A stretch of DNA of 64,000 nt, from contig NC_135248.1 of the NCBI RefSeq assembly GCF_947623445.1, positions 13,401,820 through 13,465,819 of the forward strand, in the 5' to 3' direction. This stretch comes from Clavelina lepadiformis (Eukaryota > Chordata > Ascidiacea > Aplousobranchia > Clavelinidae). Position numbers and translations under genes: made by a program. Positions within the stretch are counted from its first letter, which is position 1; the number at the start of each line of letters is the position of its first letter. The notes below the pieces were generated by a model. That model was not told the origin of the DNA. It saw nothing but the letters and a program-made list of their open reading frames with translations, and did no database searches. This document shows, one piece after another, positions 1 to 9,905 of the stretch.

Positions 1-833
1 TACAAGAGTATTTTTGATCTGGCCGCGTAACCTTTATAACGAAAAATTGAAACTTGGCTGACTTAGTGTTTGACTGAGCTAGGTTCTTGACATATTCCGC
101 GCGCCCACCATCACATCGCGCAGCGACGCAATCTATTTAGTCCACAGGCACCTATCAGGTGAGATGAAACGTGTCGCAGTCTTGCCGGCATTTTTTTCCT
201 TTTTCCGGTGTGATTGCGTAACTGGTTATTTAAGCGTGTCCGATCCATTCGGGTCAGAGTGTGACTATTTCACCGCAAGTAAGTCACGCAGTTCGTCGTT
301 ATAGACAGGTGGTTAGGTTAGGAGAATAGGTAGGTTATACAAACAGTTCATTTTACCTGTTTAGGGTTTTCAAGTTAGATTTACATTAAAAGGTAGACTT
401 AGCTAAGTTTTGAAGTAGATTACTACTTTAACATAAGTTAACAAGAAACTTATTGAAAACAAGCTTCGAACGTGCGGGTTTTTTAGGTGAAATAGTGATG
501 AGCTTAATGCAGCACCAGCCAAACAGGTTAGATTGCTTTTTATGCCAATGAAGCGTAAGCGGTTTAAGGAAATATTTGTCAGATGTTGTTCAATTAAAGT
601 GCCGTATGTTATTTAGTGTTTCCGTTGTGGCAAGACAGCTTTTTGGTTTGAGTGTGACGAAAGTAGACGAATTCCATTATTGGCAACAGGCAAAACTTTG
701 TCAACGTCGATTTAGTTGCTTTTATGGCATTTGTCAGCTTTGGAGTGAAGTGCAGGAATCACAATCATTTTGAAATGTATATTGTCAAACGACAGTTGCC
801 TTTACTGCGACAAATTTACGGACAACAAGTAGC

Positions 834-1122
834 TACATCGCTTCCCGAAGTAATAACTACTTAATCTTTCATTTGATTTCATGAACAAAGCGACTTCCGC
901 AGCAAGTACTGAATCATTAATATGGGAAATGTATTATACCAAGTCCATATGATGAAGAATTTTCGTTTACATCGAAATTACATTTCCTTTACATCGCTTC
1001 CCGAATTAACAATTAATCGGGTTCTTTAATTTTATGAACAAAGCGACTTCCGCGGCTTGTTCTGAAGCATTTATATGGGAGATTTATTATACCAAGTTAG
1101 TAGGATAAAGAATTTTCTTTTG
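834..1122. repeat. Diverged tandem duplication, two copies of about 135 bp
   Basis: The block starting ACATCGCTTCCCGAA at 834 recurs at 991. Both copies share GAACAAAGCGACTTCCGC, then TATGGGA, TTATTATACCAAGT and AAGAATTTTC in the same order. The period is about 157 bp. The copies differ by substitutions and small indels, so the duplication is not recent. No function is visible. Confidence 0.75.
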
Positions 1123-1923
1123 CGTTTATGGCGTTTGCATTTAGGGATGCGATTTCTAAAAGAATATATGCTTTCACCACTGTGGTGTTATAGAATACTC
1201 TGCTTGCCTTTCTGCAATGCAAACCGTTGGAGACAATACAATACTAAGAGCATTGTAAAAAAAACGTTAGATGTGCTCTACGGCAAAAACATTTCATATC
1301 GTGCAAACTTAATTGTCTTCTTACTAGTTGATTGTCAGGGACTTGGGTTGTAAAGGACTCATTCACTGCGAGTGTTTACCTTTAATCGGTGATGAAAACG
1401 ACCTGATGCGCGATTTGTGGAAAAGCAAACAATGACTCGGCAGAAAAATAATGTGTTTGAAGCATGATGCCGGTTTTAGCTCTTTTAGTTTTTTCTCTTT
1501 CTTTAGCTCTTTTGTCTCTTTTAGCTGCAGCGCAAGTCAAGCTTTTTGATTAATTCGTTTCATCTGTCTGACACGTAAAAGTTTGCTGACGCAGGTGGTC
1601 GCGGACGTGTTAGCAACTCCGGTATAATTACAGTATCACAACTATAAGACAGGAAATTTAGGCAAGGCCTCGAGGGCAAAAATGTGCATTACGGTTACGC
1701 AATCTAAGAAATATGGGATTTTATCACCATGAAACCCACTAGATAAACAATTTCTAAGTTCGGCAAGTATCGTAACTATTATCGTGTGAAGTATGGCATT
1801 TAGCGTTAAATCTCAACCTATATGCCTTTGGTTTGAGAAGAGCGTTTTACCGCAATTTGTTCAGCTTTCTACTTCACATGTAATTGACATGTTGAATAAA
1901 TGTTTATGGCAATAGTTTCAATG

Positions 1924-1930
1924 TATAAAT
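1924..1930 (+). promoter_or_regulatory. Putative TATA box of the first GST gene
   Basis: TATAAAT lies 44 bp before the ATG at 1974, which would give a very short leader. Just upstream of the ATG, TTTACTTTCACAG (about 1938-1950) also looks like a 3' splice acceptor, so a spliced or trans-spliced leader is an alternative. The position is suggestive only. Confidence 0.35.
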
Positions 1931-1973
1931 CACAAAATTTACTTTCACAGCTGGCGACAAACTTTAAGGCAAG

Positions 1974-2654
1974 ATGTCGAAAATAACTGTTGGTTACTGG
2001 GATATCAGGGCTCTTGCTGAACCCATTCGTTTAATGTTGGAGTATTGTGGAGCAGATTACGAAGACAAAAGATATCAACTAAGGGGGGAACTACCTAATA
2101 TAGATAGAAGTGATTGGCTTGACGTCAAATTTAAGCTCGGATTGGATTTTCCAAATTTACCTTATCTTATCGATGGTGACGTCAAAATGACGCAACAATG
2201 GGCGATTATGAAATATCTTGCCAGAAAATACGGAAACCTCATTCCAAAGACCGAAGAAGAGAGGAGGAGATGCGACATGACACAAGAAGATATTCGAGAC
2301 CTCGGTTCCGCGTTCATACGATTGATCTCCACTCCTGGAAGCTTTGAAGATGCGAAAAAGAATTTTCTTGAGGAAACTGTTCCTAAGCATCTCGAAGCCT
2401 TCGAGAAGTTTCTCTCAGACAAAGATTGGATGGCCGGTGCCACTCTCACCTACGTTGATTTCGAAATCTGCGAACGTCTCGACGTGTTGACTGAGATGAA
2501 GCCGGATTGCCTGGATAAATATCCAAATATGAAGAAGTACAAGGAAAGTTTCTTTGCACTCGACAAGATAGCAGCATATCGTAGCTCTGAGAGATTCAAG
2601 GAATACCCGATATTTGCTCAAGTTGCCAAGTGGGGGTACAAGAAGGAAAATTAG
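1974..2654 (+). CDS. Mu-class glutathione S-transferase (copy 1), intronless
   Basis: Cytosolic GST of 226 aa that conjugates glutathione to electrophiles in phase II detoxification; family members are dimers. The N-terminal thioredoxin-like domain (about 1-84) carries the mu-class GYWDIR segment with the catalytic Tyr, the LPYLIDGD loop with the cis-proline, and QQWAI, the glutathione gamma-glutamyl contact (Gln; usually QSNAI in vertebrates). The helical C-terminal domain (about 90-218) contains TYVDF, the N-capping box. The length is normal for the class. Vertebrate mu genes have several introns; this one has none, which suggests ancient retroposition or intron loss followed by local amplification. 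It is tail to tail with copy 2 at 4311-4991, and resemblance between the two is confined to the coding sequence. The ATG matches the start of the related copies. Confidence 0.93.
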   Translation: MSKITVGYWDIRALAEPIRLMLEYCGADYEDKRYQLRGELPNIDRSDWLDVKFKLGLDFPNLPYLIDGDVKMTQQWAIMKYLARKYGNLIPKTEEERRRCDMTQEDIRDLGSAFIRLISTPGSFEDAKKNFLEETVPKHLEAFEKFLSDKDWMAGATLTYVDFEICERLDVLTEMKPDCLDKYPNMKKYKESFFALDKIAAYRSSERFKEYPIFAQVAKWGYKKEN

Positions 2655-2984
2655 ACAATGAATATTGTATCGCCTTGCACTCACAATCTCACACGCTAAA
2701 CTATAATACATATCAATTAATTTTTACTGACTTACCAGTTACTTTTCACCGGACAAAAGTAGCCTACATTTGCTACACATTTGATTTGCTTTTTTTCTCT
2801 AATTATATTAAACTTGTCTGTTGATACTGAACTACAGCTGTAAAATTAGAGGAGGTGTAAGTTGGTGACTGACCGTTGGTTTAACATTAACTTAGCAAAT
2901 GATCGGCGAGATTTGCTACCAACGGTTTTGGTTTAAATTCACTCCGTTAAAATAACTCCACAACGTAGTTCTTGATATAAGTTC

Positions 2985-3086
2985 CATGTTATACTTATAC
3001 CACGTTATACTTTTACCACGTTATACTTATACCACGTTATACTTATATGTACGTTATACATTCCTTTATACCACGTTATACTTTAT
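2985..3086. repeat. Minisatellite with 16-bp unit CACGTTATACTTATAC
   Basis: About six imperfect tandem units. The first four are regular 16-mers starting at 2985, 3001, 3017 and 3033; the last two are lengthened by insertions. It lies 330 bp downstream of the GST stop codon. No coding or regulatory role is evident. Confidence 0.9.
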
Positions 3087-3505
3087 CTGTCGTTAAACAG
3101 CTGATTGCTACGCATCCTGTTGACTAAATTGCCTGTCACGTTTAGTCTGCAGATAACCCTACGCACAAATCAGATACCTCACAAAATATGGAAATTGATT
3201 TTTCAACTTAGCCAATAAAGTACAAATTGTTTATATGACAAATAAATAATTAACAATTAGTGTGGAAACAAACCGCTGCATTGTTTTAGACACATCATCG
3301 ACGAAAAGGGAGTAATTACAAGACAGCTGTTTAATAAAGTACCAAGTTAAGCGAAAGAAGCATCGTTTACTTGCTCTTTACATTATTTCTCGTTTTGCGC
3401 GTGATGAAAGGACTGGTCATATTTCTTAAAACAACTTGTTTCAGGCTCTTTGCTATGATCTCTTTTAGGTTGAAGAATCTCTCCACGTTGGCCTACTTTT
3501 TAAGT

Positions 3506-3660
3506 TTAATGCTTTTCTGAGCAATCTGACGTCAATACTTTGATGACGTCAAACACCTCGCAGAAGTAGAATTCGACGTAGGTCATTTCATCTCCGATCA
3601 TCCAATGAGAACTCTCGATGAATTTCCAAAGTTTAAAAAATTTCGCCGAAGTATTTATTC
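3506..3660 (-). pseudogene. GST relic (C-terminal domain fragment)
   Basis: Read on the minus strand, one frame gives SSHWMIGDEMTYVEF, then FCEVFDVIKVLTSDC, aligning with SRWIIGDKLTYVDF...CEALDVIQLMTSDC of the broken GST at 6880-7555. The upstream part (AAATACTTCGGCGAAA) is still similar in DNA but out of frame, and a stop follows soon after the last match. The N-terminal half is absent. It is closer to the divergent copy 3 than to copies 1 and 2, so at least two GST lineages amplified here. Confidence 0.8.
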
Positions 3661-4310
3661 AAAAGTTTTTTAAATGCTGTAACTGCATGTATATATTACA
3701 GATAAGCAAACTTGATCCAAAGCAACGAATACCCAATAATTTCAAGCGAAAGATTTGTAAAGTAAATTAGTAACGAAAAAAGGGGCCACACTGTCACTAT
3801 CACAACAATGTAGCACTACTATATATTTTTTTAATATTTTGTTTTAGTATTACATAAAGTATTACAAAGTATATTATACAGTAGTATTACATAGAGATAA
3901 AGTACATTATACAGTACTACATGCACAAAGAGTAGCCTGATATTACGGCTTCATCGTCAAAAATATTGTCTTTGTAATGATCACAATGTACTGATGATTA
4001 CAAGACAGAATTTTGTCCAGGAATGAAATTTTCTAACAAAGATAGTGCCAAAACCGAAAACTCTCTTTGGTAAAAAATCGCTTTTTATTTTTGACGAAGC
4101 TCGCTTTTATGTTAAATTTTATACCGACAGAAAATCAACACTCTCAGTTGCTTTAATTATTGTATTTAAGTTTCATTAACATGGATCAATATTAGTTGTA
4201 AAAGATGCGATTTGAAGCTTGTCATTTATGCTGTAATCTTCGTAAAGTAAATTCTAGTAAATTACATTGGTACAGGTTACTGTAAAGCGTGTTTGCGCAC
4301 ATCAATTTGA

Positions 4311-4991
4311 TTAATTTTCCTTCTTGTATCCCCACTTGGCCATTTTGACAAAGATTGGGTATTCCTTGAATCTCTCCGTGCTACGATATGCTGCTATCTT
4401 GTCGAGTGCAAAGAACCTTTCCTTGTACTTCTTCACATTCAGATATTTATCCAGGCAATCCGATTGCATCTCAGTCAACACGTCGAGGCGTTCACAGATC
4501 TCGAAATCAACGTAGGTGAGAGTGGCACCGGCCATCCAATCTTTGTCTGAGAGAAACTTCTCGAAGGCTTCGAGATGCTTAGGAACAGTTTCCTCAAGAA
4601 AATTCTTTTTCGCATCTTCAAAGCTTCCAGGAGTGGAGATCAATCGTATGAACGCGGAACCGAGGTCTCGAATATCTTCTTGTGTCATGTCGCATCTCCT
4701 CGTCTCTTCCTCAGTCTTTGGGATGAGATTTCCGTACTTTCTGGCAAGATATTTCATAATCGCCCATTGTTGTGTCATCTTGACGTCACCATCGATAAGA
4801 TAAGGTAAATTTGGAAAATCCAATCCGAGTTTAAACTTGACGACAAGCCAATCACTTCTATCTACATTAGGTAGTTCCCCCCTTAGTTGATATCTTCTGT
4901 CTTCGTAATCTGCTCCACAATATTCCAAAATCAATCGGATGGGTTCAGCCAGAGCCCTGATATCCCAGTAACCAACACTTATTTTCGACAT
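4311..4991 (-). CDS. Mu-class glutathione S-transferase (copy 2), intronless
   Basis: Intact 226-aa GST with the same architecture as copy 1: GYWDIR with the catalytic Tyr near residue 8, LPYLIDGD, QQWAI and TYVDF. It differs from copy 1 at only a small number of residues, for example LILEY for LMLEY and a VKM C-terminal variant near 217-220. It is convergent with copy 1 at a distance of 1.66 kb, so the coding regions form a long inverted repeat. The sequences before the ATG and after the stop share no obvious similarity with copy 1, which fits retroposition or old duplication with purifying selection on the coding part. No TATA box is obvious upstream of the ATG. Confidence 0.93.
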   Translation of the reverse strand: MSKISVGYWDIRALAEPIRLILEYCGADYEDRRYQLRGELPNVDRSDWLVVKFKLGLDFPNLPYLIDGDVKMTQQWAIMKYLARKYGNLIPKTEEETRRCDMTQEDIRDLGSAFIRLISTPGSFEDAKKNFLEETVPKHLEAFEKFLSDKDWMAGATLTYVDFEICERLDVLTEMQSDCLDKYLNVKKYKERFFALDKIAAYRSTERFKEYPIFVKMAKWGYKKEN

Positions 4992-6879
4992 TTTACGTTG
5001 AACTATCTTATGCTAATCCACCTGTGGTCGTACGATGTGATTGTGAACTTAATTCAACTGCAGCAAAACGTTATGTTTACAACTTTAAATAAAAAAGACG
5101 CTGAAATCTGTTGCAGTTTCATAAATTAAAAGCGCCTAGCCCTAAACCAACTGTACGCTCAACCTAACAACACCTTTTGTCAAACGCAACAATTTAACTG
5201 GCATCACAGCAGAAACAACGAGCGAGCGAAGAGCGTCAGCAAGTTTTATTTGAAAGAATAAAAGAATGTGGTTACGCTTTTGCCGAACCATTGTTTGCCT
5301 TTCAACGTATCACTTACCGGTTCGCTTTCATCGTTTCCTGAGCTCAACCAGGCGGTGAAAGAGTTCTTATATAACCGTCCAACCATCTGTGAAAAAGTGA
5401 ATCAAATCTGAACAACGCTTGCAGTTCAAAAAGCCTTGTTTTATGTCGAACTTGTAAGCTAAAGGCGGACCAAAATGTTTTAAACATTGAAGTTAGTAAA
5501 TTGTCATTATCGTCATTGTAGCGATGTAAATTTCGAACAACGAGATTACCGACACCCGAGCATAATACCATATCATTTGCGGAAAAGAAGGAATTGTTAC
5601 ATTTAATGCCGGCAAAAATATAGAAAATGGTCTAATTCCAAATTTTATTACGTCACATTTCCATTAAGACTTTTATAAAACCTTTGATGTTCGCTTCCTG
5701 CTGATTTGAAGAACAGTAGGAATCTGGTAAATGGTTCAATTGCTTCCAGCATTGACATCTATAACAGCAACACGTATCACTACGTGGTTAGCAATCAACC
5801 GTTCTTAAATGGGCAAGTTCTTGAAGCTTCAAGCTAAATTGGACCTTGACAAGTTCATCGCTTACCTCGGTGGCAGAAAGGAATCTGCTTCAGACGTCAC
5901 CGTCGACCAGCATTGCTGGCGCTCAGTCAAAACCTTGAAAGAATTCTGAGTTTTTAACCGAATAAATTACTACTGAAATGCGTCGTTTACACTTCAATGA
6001 CCATGAAGCGATAGGAAGGGGAACAGTTTATATCGCTGTTGCTGAAAACCAGCTTTGTACTCGCGCACAGAGAAAAACTTAAGATGACAGATGATTAACT
6101 TGATGCATTTTGAAAAATGTTTGCGGTTTGCGAGATGCCTTGGGCGGTATACGACTTCGTGCTATGCTTGTCTATTGCTAAACACACTGCTTTATATAGG
6201 GCAAAGTCATGTCAGACAGTCAGACTGATTGCGTTAGAAATTCGCCCGGGTAAGCATTGCACATACAGCACCAAGTAAACTATTTCACGGAAGCTGGTTG
6301 CTGAATAATTGCACGTATTAGCAAACTAGTTAGTAGCTGCCAATTTGGAAATACGTAAAACGTGACAAAGACAAATGTATAGCTTACAAAAAACATGCCC
6401 TATAAGTGAAAGTTGGTCATCTTTGTTAATTCAAAGTCTCTATCATTTGTTACATGAATAGAGAAGGCGACGTAAAAGAAAGAAAAAAAAGTAAAAATGA
6501 TAAAAAGAAAAAAAAATACTAAAAGGTGACGTAAGAACAGAACGACCTGAAGTTAATGAAGGTACTCTACAAGGCCTACGTCAGGCCTACGTCATGTTAA
6601 CGAGGCGATTCCAAGTCAGTTAAACCCAGGACGACTCAGCCAACACCTGTGGGCTGAATAGTCCTTGCGTTGTACTGTCCTGTGTTTAATCTTCCTGTTT
6701 TGAACTTTCCCTGGTTTCAATTGACCATCCCTGGTACATGCTATTTGCAGGCATTCCGGGATGGCGGCTTTACGTGCACACACTAATTGCCTTTGACTAC
6801 ATTTTACGCATTTTTAAGAGAATCTCGTTATCAATTTATGAGTTTTATAACTTAGAACGGTTATTTATCTTTTGACAAC
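4992..6879. other. Intergenic region between GST copies 2 and 3
   Basis: No gene recognised. A 46-codon open frame at 5809-5949 (starts MGKFLKLQAKL) has reasonable composition but no family match and no splice support. An A-rich simple stretch lies near 6475-6525. Nothing else stands out. Confidence 0.55.
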
Positions 6880-7555
6880 ATGACAAAACTGATTCTTGGT
6901 TACTGGGGTATCGGAAGCCTGGGACAGCGAATACGTTACATGCTAGAGTACCTTGGTGTTGAATATGAAGATAAAAGATATGAATTGTCTGGCGAGCACC
7001 CTAACGTTGATGGTAGTTCTTGGTTTGACGTAAAGCCTCAAATGAATCTGGATTTCCCAAATATACATCATCGACGGTGACGTCAGAATGACGCAGACTT
7101 AGGCGATTTTGAAGTATCTCGTTCGGAAACACGCAATACTTTGCCCAGAAACTGAAGAGGAGATTCGAAGTTGTGACGTGTTAGAGAAAGTGGGGAGAGA
7201 CCTGGGAATGCCCTTCTATACTCTTTGTTACACTCACGACGGTTTTGACGACGCAAAGAAGAAATACTTCGGCGAAACTATTCCAAAGTTGCTGGACTTG
7301 CTGGAAAAATTTCTTGGCTGTTCTCGTTGGATTATCGGAGATAAACTGACCTACGTCGATTTCTGCTTTTGCGAGGCCCTTGACGTCATCCAATTAATGA
7401 CGTCAGATTGTTTGGACAAGCATCAAGGTATCAAAAAGTACGTGGAGCGATTCTACGCCTTGGATAAGATTTCAGCGTACAGGCAGTCAGATCGATTCAA
7501 GAAATGGCCCATTTCGTCATCATACGCAAACTGGGGAACGAAATGTGAAGACTGA
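6880..7555 (+). pseudogene. Mu-class GST (copy 3), broken by a frameshift and a nonsense codon
   Basis: The N-terminal frame (6880-7080) starts MTKLILGYWGIGSLG, keeping the catalytic Tyr, and runs to DFPNI. A small deletion near 7060 then shifts the frame. In the restored register an in-frame TAG at 7100-7102 replaces the Trp codon of the usual QQWAI motif. Downstream the frame is open to 7555 and is clearly GST C-terminal domain (KLTYVDFCFCE, ending near GTKCED). This is the most divergent full-length GST of the window. Two independent lesions make a functional enzyme unlikely. A sequencing error could explain one lesion but hardly both. Confidence 0.9.
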
Positions 7556-8192
7556 ACCCAATCATTCTGAAAGTTCATAATAATTCTTGTAATTGTTGGT
7601 GCTAGTGGTTTGTGTGCTGATATTATGATCATGCATAGGTTATATTTCAATGACGAATCAATAAGAGCAACAAAATTCTGCAAAATTGACTAACACAGAA
7701 ACGGTTTTCAACTTATGAAAAGTGTTGACAGGTGTAGTATAGAATTAGTCCACGACGATAAAATCGAAATCTAAAACCTAAATTATAAAAATTATCACAG
7801 GGGAACTACCTAGTGTAGAACCAAATCAATGGCCTGATTTCAAGGGTTGATTAAAATTTGAAAACTTGTCATATCCCATGGGTGATGACGCCAAAATGAC
7901 AAAACATTGAGCAAATGTGAAGTATCCTGTTTGATATTTCGGTCACTTTTTTGAAGAATAAAGTAGAAGTGTAGCAAGAAGCGGCGTGGTACAAAAGTTT
8001 GTTACTGATTCACTGATTGATCTCTTGCACAGCATGAGATGTTATTTATATTTACATGTTATTTATTTACAAGTTATTTATACATTTACATACAAATTGA
8101 GCCTTGGAAATTGAAAGCCTCAAAAATAATAATAGGAATATTTGGACGAAACAGTTCTCTGAATTCAACCGATCCATCACAAAAAACGATAC
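7556..8192. other. Spacer before unit A
   Basis: Contains only the GST relic at 7800-7960. A 120-codon open frame that starts at 8039 and runs into the unit shows no family resemblance. Confidence 0.5.
7800..7960 (+). pseudogene. GST relic (N-terminal domain fragment)
   Basis: One frame reads GELPSVEPNQWPDFKG, stop, LKFENLSYPMGDDAKMTKH, stop, ANVKYPV. It aligns with GELPNVDRSDWL...LDFPNLPYLIDGDVKMTQQWAIMKYLA of the intact GSTs. At least three stop codons interrupt it. It sits just left of unit A, where units B and C carry a complete GST, so it may be the decayed GST of that unit. Confidence 0.8.
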
Positions 8193-8490
8193 ATCCTTGC
8201 CGCTGCGTCTGTTTTAACTACGCTAACCTATGTATCTATTTTTGGGCACTAGGGAAATTTCGGTTGGTTGTGTGTGAAACAAGTAGTCAAATAACGGCAA
8301 CACTACCTGTAATGTTGTTCCGTTTATGCGGGGCTGTTTTTTCACGACATGTTTTAATTTTGGTTCATCAATTTAAGCATTTTTGCCGCAAAAGGCGTTA
8401 ACATAGTGACATCATAATACAAATCGTGGTTTAATTAATGTTGGTTTAACGCTAAGACATGGTAACTTTACAGCCAATCACCTGTATAAC

Positions 8491-8843
8491 CAGGGTTGCC
8501 ATACCGTCCTTATTTCTAAGATTTGTCCTTATTTTAAAGGTCTGTGTCTTGGAAAATATGATTGTCCTTTTTTCTAAGAAATGTCCTTATTTTCACTTTC
8601 GTCCTTATTTTTACGGCGGAGGTGGGCACTTTTTTCCTTATTTTGGGCATTTTGTCACCTTTACGATACCATTTTGTACCAAAGAGATGCCAAAATTATG
8701 AACATGCATATAGTGTCTTGTTTTTATTTTTTTTTATTTTAGGAACATTGGTTGCTTTCTCTTGTTGTACACTGTTTAAGGTTGTATTCCTCGTTCATTT
8801 TCTAGGCGTCCTTATTTTTCAGTTGAGACTGATGGCAAGTTGG
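8491..8843. mobile_element. hAT-like non-autonomous element, private to unit A
   Basis: The left end CAGGGTTGCCAT and right end ATGGCAAGTTGG are imperfect terminal inverted repeats. GTATAAC flanks both sides (8484-8490 and 8844-8850). Units B and C have the uninterrupted CCTGTATAACGCCAATT at about 36070 and 60532, a natural empty site. The interior repeats GTCCTTATTTT many times. It has no transposase frame. Confidence 0.8.
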
Positions 8844-8906
8844 GTATAACGCTAATTTCATTTCTTGGATATGACTCTATTGTCACATCAACACGAGGAA
8901 GCAACC

Positions 8907-8970
8907 ATGGACAATGATGACGTAATCGCCAACGACTAATGCCATCACTATTGCCAATCCACCATTGTGG
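8907..8970 (+). pseudogene. Broken copy of an orphan first exon (unit A)
   Basis: Homologous to the 18-codon exons at 36133-36186 and 60596-60649. Here an extra A creates a stop (GAC TAA) after ten codons, and the GT donor and about 0.45 kb of following sequence are missing. Confidence 0.6.
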
Positions 8971-9111
8971 ATGTTATAGCTTTGAAACCCGATCTGTATT
9001 TCAATTGTGTGGCAGCTGCCCAACCAAGATATATTTCATGTACACTTGTTGCATGCTTGTGACTGTGATTGCAAAAAAGACTTATATTCAAAAGAGATTA
9101 TAGGCTTAAGC

Positions 9112-9358
9112 CAGCGGTTCTTGACCGGTGGGAAATTTTGCATGTTCAGGTGGGAAATAATTAACAACTTTTTATTTTTTTTTACACAAAAATCATACTC
9201 TCGAAAAAAATGTTGCTGTAAATAAACACATTATACGTTATTTACTGTGTAATACTCATTTTACAGTGTAGCCACTGCCCAATTGCCCTAACGGGGAGAA
9301 TTTGGGTTTGGTAGTTGGCATAAATTGGAAAGAAAATTAATAAAGTTAAGAACCGCAG
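9112..9358. mobile_element. hAT-like MITE with CAGCGGTTCTT ends (unit A)
   Basis: Terminal inverted repeats CAGCGGTTCTTGACC and AGTTAAGAACCGCAG, with 8-bp flanks GCTTAAGC and GCCTAGAC. It is orthologous to 37038-37293 and 61575-61783, so the insertion predates the duplications. No open reading frame. Confidence 0.8.
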
Positions 9359-9905
9359 GCCTAGACTAACCTCGCCAAGCAAATTTATCAACTATTTTTG
9401 TGAGTACAGCCTATGTGCAAGATTCATTTTTACAAACATGAAATAAAGACCTAACTATACCTGGGAAAAAACAAACAGAAAATGCAAAAAAAGCTTAGTA
9501 TCATCCAAGCATTGCAAATGAGGTAGTCTGCAAACCACGGTACATTCCACATCGAGGAATCGTGCTTGTAAAGACGTAAATTTTGACATGCATCGAAGCC
9601 TCGATTCTTTGTTTTTTTATTATAAATCGGCGTGATGATAAAAATTTGATGATGCACATTGATAAACCTTGTGCGTGCAGCTGCCACACTTTCCACTATG
9701 GACGTAAATTAAGCCAAAGATTTTCAAACCAGACTACATTTTGGGCTTTTTTTGGCAAGATCTTGGGTACAACATGCATAATATAAGTTTTAACGTTCAT
9801 GATAAGCTGATCAACCACCAACATGTTACAGATGTAAAGTTGTTTGCCAAATGTGTAGTATCTTGGTTGAAGTGTATTTTACGAAAATCCTTGGAATAAG
9901 AGAGA

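Larger units (their letters stand above)
1..1973. other. Intergenic region upstream of the first GST
   Basis: No recognisable gene. Two short open frames (576-773 and 1075-1353) have no family resemblance and no supporting signals. The stretch contains a local tandem duplication (834-1122) and ends in the putative GST promoter. Confidence 0.6.
2655..4310. other. Intergenic region between the convergent GST genes
   Basis: Holds a 16-bp minisatellite (2985-3086), a GST relic on the minus strand (3506-3660) and an AT-rich stretch near 3830-3930 rich in TATTACA and TATTATACAGTA words. No intact gene is visible. Confidence 0.6.

Noticed and set aside
2157..2711. Antisense open frames of 77-98 codons overlapping GST copy 1 (similar ones over the other GSTs)
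   Set aside because: They are shadows of the conserved GST coding sequence and recur only because the sense frame is conserved.
2985..3086. CRISPR-like array
   Set aside because: Units are contiguous without spacers and the DNA is eukaryotic; it is a minisatellite.
5809..5949. 46-codon frame starting MGKFLKLQAKL
   Set aside because: No family resemblance, no second copy and no splice or promoter support.
7380..7410. Paired TGACGTCA palindromes as CRE-type regulatory sites
   Set aside because: They lie in coding sequence of the broken GST and encode the family's DVI/TSD residues.
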